Source: CALXSC01 sp035470525 (GTDB taxonomy: Bacteria > Pseudomonadota > Alphaproteobacteria > Rickettsiales > UBA1997). Taken from it: DNA of 11,837 nucleotides. Both the position numbers and the translations under genes were made by a program. Under the pieces are notes generated by a model. The model did no database searches. It worked only from the letters and a program-made list of their open reading frames with translations, and was not told the origin of the DNA. The stretch spans positions 1-11,837 of the forward strand of contig DATIQT010000009.1 of assembly GCA_035470525.1 (NCBI GenBank), in the 5' to 3' direction. Numbering within the stretch: the stretch's first letter is position 1; each line of letters starts with the position of its first letter. This document shows positions 6,908 through 11,837 of this stretch, piece after piece.

Positions 6908-6987
6908 TTAACTATTTCTTTATTAATAATTTCGGATTTTACAATTTTATAATTTCAAATTGTAAAATCTGTCAACGAAATAGTTAA
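6908..6987. repeat. Nested inverted repeats in the pccA upstream region
   Basis: An outer perfect 11-bp inverted repeat, TTAACTATTTC (6908-6918) and GAAATAGTTAA (6977-6987), encloses the inner 13-bp repeat at 6935-6969. The centres differ by about 4.5 bp, so it is not one continuous hairpin. The arms bracket the TTGACA promoter. No T-run follows either strand, which argues against a terminator. Confidence 0.65.
6946..6975 (-). promoter_or_regulatory. Strong promoter embedded in a dyad, upstream of pccA
   Basis: On the minus strand a perfect -35 TTGACA (6970-6975), an 18-bp spacer and -10 TATAAA (6946-6951). The spacer and -10 lie inside a perfect 13-bp inverted repeat (6935-6947 with 6957-6969, GATTTTACAATTT/AAATTGTAAAATC, 9-bp centre), which is where a repressor dimer would block RNA polymerase. 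A message from here would have a leader of about 190 bases before pccA. Confidence 0.5.
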
Positions 6988-7118
6988 CATTTACAGGGGG
7001 AAAGAGAGCAGAAGATTTGACACTACAATATAAACCAACTTAGTATTTTCAATATTTAATTACAAAAATGTAGGAGAGTAAGAGTTAAATATCCAAATGA
7101 CAAATTGGAATTAATAAT

Positions 7119-8393
7119 TTATTTGAAATAATTATTTATTGCATTTTCTAAAGAATTGATGATTTTGGTTTTATAACCAAAAGATCTTATCATTCTTTCA
7201 TCTGTTTTGTTTGATAAAAATCCTATTTCTAGTAGTATAGATGGCATATCTGCTGATGTTAAAACAGCAAAATTACCAAATTTTCTGGTTTGACCTGAGC
7301 CTTTTATATTTCTGCTAATTAATTCTCTTTCTAGAATTTTGGCAAACTTTTTCGAGTCATTCATAGATTGTTGTCTTGAAATATCTACAAGCGTATTAAT
7401 TGTGTCTTGATATTCTCCATATAAATTTAATCCACCTATTATATCAGTTTTGTTTTCTTCTTGGGCTAATTTAGCTGTTCTTGTATCTGATGCGGTTTGT
7501 GACAATGTATAAATTGAAAGCCCTCTAACATTTTTATTTAAAGAAGAATCTGCATGAATTGATATGAATAAATCCCCTTTATATCTTCTTGCCATTGATG
7601 TTCTTTCTCTTAAATCTACAAAATAATCTTGACTTCTAGTTAGGTAAACTTTGTATTTTCCAGTTTTGTCTAAGGCTTCTTTTATTGATTTTGCATATAT
7701 TAAGGTTAGTATTTTTTCTTTTGTTCCGCTTCTACCAACTGCTCCTGGGTCTCTACCACCATGTCCTGCATCTATTATGATTCTTGGTTTTCTAGTTGAT
7801 GACTTTGCAATGTTGTATGATAAATTTTTCGGTTCTGATTTTTCATTTTTTTCAAATTTGAATGTTGCCGGTGTTTGTGCTGTGTTTATTGGTTGTGTTA
7901 AAATTTCATTTATTATTTCGTTTAATATTTCTGGTTCAACATTATATAAATTGTTTTCGTCTATTAATTTGCCGATTAAGTCTTCATTTTCTAAGTCTTT
8001 TTTGTCAAATTCTATATCTATTACAATTCTGTGATTTGTATTTTCTTTATTTGGTTCTAAGTAAAAACTTTTTAGTATTTTTGCTTTTGCATTTAAATCG
8101 AAAACTAGTCTAGTGTCGGTTTCGGAAAATTTTCCTACTCGTATTGCATCTATTACTTTATCGGTTTTTACATCAGGTGCTGTTACATTCTGACTTGTGT
8201 TTCCGAAGTCTATTACTAATCTGTTTGGTTGAACTAATGTGAAAGCATTAAAAGTAGTTTTTGAATCTAAATCAAAAACTATTCTTTCATTATTATTGTT
8301 TGTATTTAATCTAATGTTTATTATATTGGCTTGTTTTGCAAAGCTTGTACTAAAAAACAAAAAAAATATTAAAAATAATTTTATTAACTTCAT
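7119..8393 (-). CDS. amiC: N-acetylmuramoyl-L-alanine amidase, AMIN domain, exported (AmiC-like)
   Basis: Periplasmic zinc hydrolase that cleaves the bond between MurNAc and L-alanine to split septal peptidoglycan during cell separation. From the ATG at 8393 the product has 424 residues: a signal peptide ending FSTSFA (cleavage after residue 19), an AMIN domain (about 23-128) for septal targeting, an Asn/Glu-rich linker, and an Amidase_3 domain (about 203-424). The zinc ligands and catalytic residue are visible: H211 in DAGHGGRDPGA, E226 in GTKEK, H280 in SIHAD and E389 in LLEIGFLSN. A long insert near 296-340 could be the autoinhibitory helix region known in AmiB/AmiC. A TTG at 8447 would add 18 residues before the signal and is less likely. 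No clear terminator follows, and no divisome gene is adjacent. Confidence 0.9.
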   Translation of the reverse strand: MKLIKLFLIFFLFFSTSFAKQANIINIRLNTNNNNERIVFDLDSKTTFNAFTLVQPNRLVIDFGNTSQNVTAPDVKTDKVIDAIRVGKFSETDTRLVFDLNAKAKILKSFYLEPNKENTNHRIVIDIEFDKKDLENEDLIGKLIDENNLYNVEPEILNEIINEILTQPINTAQTPATFKFEKNEKSEPKNLSYNIAKSSTRKPRIIIDAGHGGRDPGAVGRSGTKEKILTLIYAKSIKEALDKTGKYKVYLTRSQDYFVDLRERTSMARRYKGDLFISIHADSSLNKNVRGLSIYTLSQTASDTRTAKLAQEENKTDIIGGLNLYGEYQDTINTLVDISRQQSMNDSKKFAKILERELISRNIKGSGQTRKFGNFAVLTSADMPSILLEIGFLSNKTDERMIRSFGYKTKIINSLENAINNYFK

Positions 8394-8466
8394 TATTAAA
8401 ATAAAAAACACTGTTTGTAAAAAAACAAATTTCTTAGATAATTGCAAGTTAATTTTTAAAAAATAC

Positions 8467-8493
8467 TAGACATTAATAAGAGAAATTTATAAT
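8467..8493 (+). promoter_or_regulatory. Promoter of the GST-HAD-lpxK-lpxL operon
   Basis: TAGACA (8467-8472) and a perfect TATAAT (8488-8493) with a slightly short 15-bp spacer. Transcription would begin near 8500, which supports translation of the first gene from the ATG at 8520, not the upstream GTG at 8496. Confidence 0.45.
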
Positions 8494-8519
8494 ATGTGAT
8501 TATTGATTATAGTTTTGTT

Positions 8520-9221
8520 ATGATTGATTATATTTTATATCATTATCCATTATGCCCGTTTTCAAGAAAAATAAGGTTTATCTTGAACGAGATTGGTTTG
8601 TGTTATAAATTAGAAGAAGTGAAGTTTTGGAATAGAGATGAAAATTTCTTAAGGTTAAATCCAGCTTCTGAAACTCCTGTTCTTGTTAACAAAGAAAAAA
8701 ATGCTATTATAGTTGATAGTTTTGTTATTGCTGAATATTTAATTGCTCTTTATGGAAAAAAAGATGATTTGTTAAATATTTCGTATTTGGGTAATAATGA
8801 AATTGATAAAGCAGAGATTAGAAGACTTGAAATGTGGTTTGATAAAAAATTTTTTGATGAAGTTAGTAAATATATCTTAGAAGAAAGGGTTTATAATACT
8901 TTTTTAAAGAAAAATGTTGATATAAATACTAAGAGATTAAGAGCGGGACAAAAGAATTTGGATATTCATTTAAAATATATGGAATTTCTTCTTAAAAAAA
9001 GAAAGTGGTTAGCGGGAGAAAATTTTTCTCTTGCTGATATTACCGCTGCAACACAGATTTCTTCACTTGATTATTTGGGTGAAATTTCTTGGAGTAAATA
9101 TAAAGTATTAAAAGACTGGTATATAACTATAAAATCAAAAATTGCCTTTCAAAGTATTTTGAAGGATAAAGTAGAAGGATTTAAACCTTCTAAATATTAT
9201 TGTGAATTAGATTTTGATTGA
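8520..9221 (+). CDS. Glutathione S-transferase family protein
   Basis: The 233-residue product has a thioredoxin-fold N-domain and an all-helical C-domain. The N-terminus reads YHYPLCPFSRKIRF with a glutaredoxin-like C12-P13-F14-S15 site, followed by the cis-proline loop ETPVL (51-55) and the glutathione gamma-glutamyl-binding D66-S67. In the C-domain, LAGENFSLADITAA carries the conserved N-capping box (S170, D173). A Cys-type active site suggests thiol transfer or deglutathionylation rather than classical conjugation; the actual substrate is unknown. The start was set at the ATG at 8520 because MIDYILYHYP is the usual family beginning and the promoter lies just upstream; a GTG at 8496 would add eight residues. 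It is the first gene of a tight operon that continues into lipid A genes, with 7 bp to the next start. Confidence 0.85.
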   Translation: MIDYILYHYPLCPFSRKIRFILNEIGLCYKLEEVKFWNRDENFLRLNPASETPVLVNKEKNAIIVDSFVIAEYLIALYGKKDDLLNISYLGNNEIDKAEIRRLEMWFDKKFFDEVSKYILEERVYNTFLKKNVDINTKRLRAGQKNLDIHLKYMEFLLKKRKWLAGENFSLADITAATQISSLDYLGEISWSKYKVLKDWYITIKSKIAFQSILKDKVEGFKPSKYYCELDFD

Positions 9222-9228
9222 GGTAGAT

Positions 9229-9732
9229 ATGAATAATATTATAAAACCAAAAGTAATTATTTTTGATTGGAATGGCACACTAGTTTTTAATGATGTTAAT
9301 AATTCAATTAAACTTTTACCAAATGCTTGCAAATTAGTAAAAAAATTAAATGAAATTAATATTTTTGCTTCCGTTGTTAGCAATACATATGAAAATTTTT
9401 TGCATAGAACAATCAAAAGATACCAATTACAAAAATATTTTTTGAATGTTATTGGAACAAGGGGTGAAGTTGAGTATAGAAAACCTAGTAAAGAAGTGAT
9501 TGATTATGCTTTAATTGGAAGTGATATTACAGAAATAAATCCAGATACTGTGTGGATGGTTGGTAATGGCATTCAAGATATACAAACGGCTTATAATGCT
9601 AACTTAAGACCGATTATTTTTGGTGATGAATTATTGCAAGAAATTTTACATAATGAAGGACTTGAAAAAAATAGAAAAGCGATTTATCTTAGAAATCATG
9701 CGGAGTTTTTAAAAATGTTAGAAGGTTTACAG
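9229..9732 (+). CDS. HAD-superfamily hydrolase-like protein with altered motifs
   Basis: A 168-residue HAD-fold protein. Motif I is IIFDWNGTL: the nucleophile D13 is present, but the +2 residue, normally the acid/base Asp, is N15. Motif II is VVSNT (S51), motif III lysine is K85 in YRKPS, and motif IV reads VGNGIQDIQTA, with N113 replacing the first Asp while D117 is kept. The small or absent cap and short length resemble phosphoglycolate phosphatase-like or YqeG-type members. Substrate unknown. The ATG at 9229 is preceded by GAGGT that overlaps the stop of the upstream gene; a TTG at 9214 is less likely. The stop codon is completed at 9735, overlapping the GTG start of lpxK, so translation is probably coupled. 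The listed end omits that stop codon. Confidence 0.8.
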
Positions 9733-10694
9733 TGAAAACACCAAATTTCTGGAAAGACAAAAATATAATTTCATTTATTTTATATCCTTTCGCTATTGTT
9801 TATAAGGTCATTAGAAGATTACATGTTTTATTTTCAAAAGAATATAAAGCTAAAAATTTGAAGATAATATGTGTTGGAAATTTAACAGCCGGAGGATCTG
9901 GTAAAACTCCAATTGCATTAAAAATAGGTGAAATTCTAAAAGAAAATGATAAAAATTTTGCATATTTAAGTAAGGGTTACAAAGGAAAGATTAAAAAATT
10001 TACCAAAGTTGACAGCGAAACTCATTCATATTTAGAAGTTGGAGATGAAGCATTGTTATTAGCACAACTTGCTGATACTTTTATTTGTAAAAATAGAAAG
10101 CAAGCAATTAAGACTTTATCTAAAGATTATAATTACGATATTATAGTTATGGACGATGGTTTCCAAAATCCAACAATTTATAAAGATAAAAATATTATAG
10201 TTATTGATGGAGAATATGGAATTGGTAATGGAATGTTATTACCTTCTGGTCCATTAAGAGAAAAAATTCACAATTCTATAAAAAAAATAGATTCTGTTAT
10301 TATTATTGGACAAGATAAACAAAACTTAGAGGAAAGCTTTATAAATAATGGTATAGAGGTTTTAAGAGCAAATATAGAAGAAAAAGATAAATCTCAAAAT
10401 AATAAAAAATATTTAGCTTTTTGCGGTATTGGTAGATGTGAAAAATTTTTTAATAGTTTAAAAAAAGCTAATTATGATATTAAAAAAGAAATATCTTATG
10501 AAGATCACCATAAATATACTGAAGAAGAATTAAAAAATATTATGACCGAAGCAAAAAAAGAAAGTTGTAAAATTATTACAACTTCAAAAGATTGGGTAAA
10601 GTTGCCAAAAAAATATAGAGAAAAAATAAATATTTTAGAGATTGAAATTAAATTTTACAATAATGATACATTTACGGAGCTAATTTTAAAATGA
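9732..10694 (+). CDS. lpxK: Tetraacyldisaccharide 4'-kinase LpxK
   Basis: Inner-membrane kinase that phosphorylates the 4' position of the lipid A disaccharide to make lipid IVA. The 320-residue product has an N-terminal membrane-associated helix (about 11-30), the P-loop CVGNLTAGGSGKTP with K58, the family motifs GDEALLLA (104-111), DDGFQNP (141-147, catalytic Asp region) and LPSGPLRE (170-177), and a C-terminal DHHKYTEEEL segment. Start is GTG at 9732, overlapping the preceding stop as GTGA; no other start fits the N-terminal pattern. Its own stop overlaps the ATG of the acyltransferase gene by four bases (ATGA). Length and motifs are normal, so it should be active. Confidence 0.95.
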   Translation: MKTPNFWKDKNIISFILYPFAIVYKVIRRLHVLFSKEYKAKNLKIICVGNLTAGGSGKTPIALKIGEILKENDKNFAYLSKGYKGKIKKFTKVDSETHSYLEVGDEALLLAQLADTFICKNRKQAIKTLSKDYNYDIIVMDDGFQNPTIYKDKNIIVIDGEYGIGNGMLLPSGPLREKIHNSIKKIDSVIIIGQDKQNLEESFINNGIEVLRANIEEKDKSQNNKKYLAFCGIGRCEKFFNSLKKANYDIKKEISYEDHHKYTEEELKNIMTEAKKESCKIITTSKDWVKLPKKYREKINILEIEIKFYNNDTFTELILK

Positions 10695-11587
10695 AGAAAA
10701 AGACTAATTTTAGTGATTTTATTTATAAATCACAAGCATTTGGACTGAAAGTACTTGAGAAAATCTTTATATTAATTGGCTTAAAATGGTCTAGTTTTTT
10801 AATAGGATTATTATTGGTTATTTTTGGACCGTGGACTCCTCCAAGTTTCTTAGCTATGAGAAATTTAAAAAAAGTTATGCCAGAACTAACACTTTTCCAA
10901 AGAATAAAAATCATATTGGGAATGTGGAACAACTTAGGTAAAGGTATAGCTGAATTTATACTAATTAATAGTATAAGTTATGAAGAGTTAGAAAAATATA
11001 TAAATATTGATAAAGAATCCGAAGAAAATCTTAAAAAAATTAAAAATAGTAAACAAGGTGAATTAATTTTTACAGCACATTTTGGAAATTGGGAAATATT
11101 TTCTAGAATTTTTGCACATTTAAATATACCAATATCAGCAATTTATAGAGCAATGAATAATAAATATGTTGATGACATTATTTTAGAATATAGACAAAAG
11201 AATAAAATGGAAATGATACCAAAAGGACAAAAAGGTGTTATAAAGTTAGCAAGAAGTCTGAGAAGTGGTAGAAAAATTTTAATGTTAGTTGACCAAAGAT
11301 TGAGTAATGGTATAGATGTTAAGTTTTTAGATCGAGATGCAAAAACAACAGATTCTGTAGCTACACTTGCATTAAGACATAATTATAAAGTTTATTCCGC
11401 TGTTGTGTTTAGAAGAAGTTTTTCAAGTTTTTTCGATGTCAAAATAGAAGAATTTGATGTTATAAATACAGGAAATTTAAAAGAAGATATTGAAGCTACA
11501 ACACTCAAAATAAATAAAAAAATAGAAAGTTGGATAAGATTAAAACCAGAACAATGGTTTTGGGTTCATAACAGATGGAAAAAATAA
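10691..11587 (+). CDS. lpxL: Lipid A late acyltransferase, LpxL/HtrB family
   Basis: Transfers a secondary fatty acyl chain from acyl-ACP to Kdo-lipid IVA at the inner membrane. The 298-residue product has an N-terminal hydrophobic anchor (about residues 24-46), the HX4E catalytic motif in AHFGNWE (H130, E135), a region corresponding to LVDQR (199-203), and the C-terminal EQWFWVHNRW signature (287-296). Whether it adds the first (LpxL) or second (LpxM) chain cannot be decided from sequence, so the symbol is a family-level choice. It is translationally coupled to lpxK through an ATGA overlap and closes the operon. No convincing hairpin terminator follows; convergent mobile-element sequence begins within about 110 bp. 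Confidence 0.9.
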   Translation: MKKKTNFSDFIYKSQAFGLKVLEKIFILIGLKWSSFLIGLLLVIFGPWTPPSFLAMRNLKKVMPELTLFQRIKIILGMWNNLGKGIAEFILINSISYEELEKYINIDKESEENLKKIKNSKQGELIFTAHFGNWEIFSRIFAHLNIPISAIYRAMNNKYVDDIILEYRQKNKMEMIPKGQKGVIKLARSLRSGRKILMLVDQRLSNGIDVKFLDRDAKTTDSVATLALRHNYKVYSAVVFRRSFSSFFDVKIEEFDVINTGNLKEDIEATTLKINKKIESWIRLKPEQWFWVHNRWKK

Positions 11588-11715
11588 ATAAACCTCCTGT
11601 AAATAAAATTTTTCCTCAAAAAATAATTTCTACAAAAAAGACAAGGATATTTCAAAGTATTTAATAGAAATAGTATACTTATACATTTCGTTGTTAAATA
11701 GACCTCCTGCAAATA
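11586..11715. repeat. Pair of near-identical 20-bp direct repeats (IS-end-like)
   Basis: Bases 11586-11605 and 11696-11715 match at 18 of 20 positions (AAATA-RACCTCCTGY-AAATA), exactly 110 bp apart. The right copy lies just outside the end of a transposase gene and is probably the terminal repeat of that insertion sequence; the left copy may be a relic of an earlier end. A shared TAGACCTCCT also occurs at 6820-6829 upstream of pccA. Confidence 0.6.
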
Positions 11716-11837
11716 TCCATCCTTATTTATCACAAATCAATTCAAAATTATAAATCCCAGATATTAAATTAAACCTTAATCCAAATCTCTTTCTTCTGCA
11801 CCTATATTTATCTGCTATTATTCTAAACTTCTTTAAA
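11699..11837 (-). mobile_element. IS5-family insertion sequence, partial (left end; continues beyond window)
   Basis: A transposase C-terminus on the minus strand is followed, about 20 bp after its stop, by a candidate terminal repeat with a TAGACCTCCTGCAAAT tip, resembling IS5-family ends that begin GAGACC. The far end and target duplication are outside the window, so the boundary is approximate. Confidence 0.6.
11723..11836 (-). CDS. IS5-family transposase, C-terminal fragment (5' end outside window)
   Basis: The minus-strand frame is open from the window edge and encodes 37 residues before a TAA at 11723-11725. The peptide contains KKFRIIADKYRCRRKRFGLR followed by FNLISGIYNFEL. The RYRxRRKRFGLRFNLI-GIYNFEL pattern is the C-terminal tail of IS5-family DDE transposases seen in many alphaproteobacteria and Rickettsiales. 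The catalytic DDE residues lie mostly beyond the window, so activity cannot be judged. It is convergent with the lpxL-type gene. Confidence 0.72.
   Translation of the reverse strand, partial: LKKFRIIADKYRCRRKRFGLRFNLISGIYNFELICDK

Noticed and set aside
6935..6969. 13-bp hairpin as the amidase terminator
   Set aside because: No T-run follows it on the minus strand, it is about 150 bp beyond the stop, and it overlaps a consensus promoter, so an operator reading fits better.
7651..8113. Plus-strand frames of 83 and 127 codons inside the amidase gene
   Set aside because: Antisense shadows of a gene with intact catalytic motifs; hydrophobic content arises from the reverse complement of Asn/Lys/Glu-rich coding.
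11575..11664. 29-codon ATG frame overlapping the end of the acyltransferase gene
   Set aside because: It spans the left 20-bp repeat, has no ribosome site of its own and low-complexity Lys/Ile content; more likely chance reading of repeat DNA.

Overview
This 11.8-kb window is very AT-rich and looks like chromosome of a Gram-negative bacterium, most likely an uncultured AT-rich alphaproteobacterium of the kind found in gut or host-associated metagenomes. The support is a complete outer-membrane logic (LptB, LpxK, an LpxL-type acyltransferase, a secretin, an AMIN-domain amidase), an alphaproteobacterial-type PccA, and an IS5-type transposase end resembling those in Rickettsiales-like genomes. 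The lineage is inference from gene content and composition; no rRNA is present.

Left edge (1-433): the 3' end of a large serine recombinase gene runs head-on into the 3' end of a tRNA-Arg(UCU) gene and its last nine codons and stop are read from the tRNA's opposite strand. This is the right-hand border of an integrated element lying mostly outside the window. The tRNA has a clear sigma70-type promoter.

Minus-strand block (434-4392): reading leftwards, lptB (lipopolysaccharide export ATPase), a PilQ/MshL-like secretin lipoprotein, an ABC-2 permease and a membrane-anchored helical-repeat (TPR-like) protein. The last three are tightly packed and probably one transcription unit, suggesting an envelope machine of the type IV pilus/type II secretion class with an ABC permease attached.

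Middle (4393-8393): a 362-bp gap with a terminator and a possible small membrane-protein ORF; pccA (biotin-carrying subunit of propionyl-CoA carboxylase) as a single gene; a 369-bp gap holding a strong promoter embedded in a 13-bp dyad and flanked by an 11-bp dyad, probably the pccA control region; and an exported N-acetylmuramoyl-L-alanine amidase.

Plus-strand operon (8520-11587): a glutathione S-transferase-like gene, a HAD-family protein with altered catalytic motifs, lpxK and an lpxL-type lipid A acyltransferase, with 7-bp, 4-bp and 4-bp junctions. The last two genes complete Kdo-lipid A, which LptB (with LptFG, not in the window) then exports.

Right edge (11588-11837): two near-identical 20-bp repeats and the C-terminal 37 codons of an IS5-family transposase on the minus strand, cut by the window end. 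Both edges of the window are therefore mobile-element borders, with housekeeping envelope and acyl-CoA genes between them.
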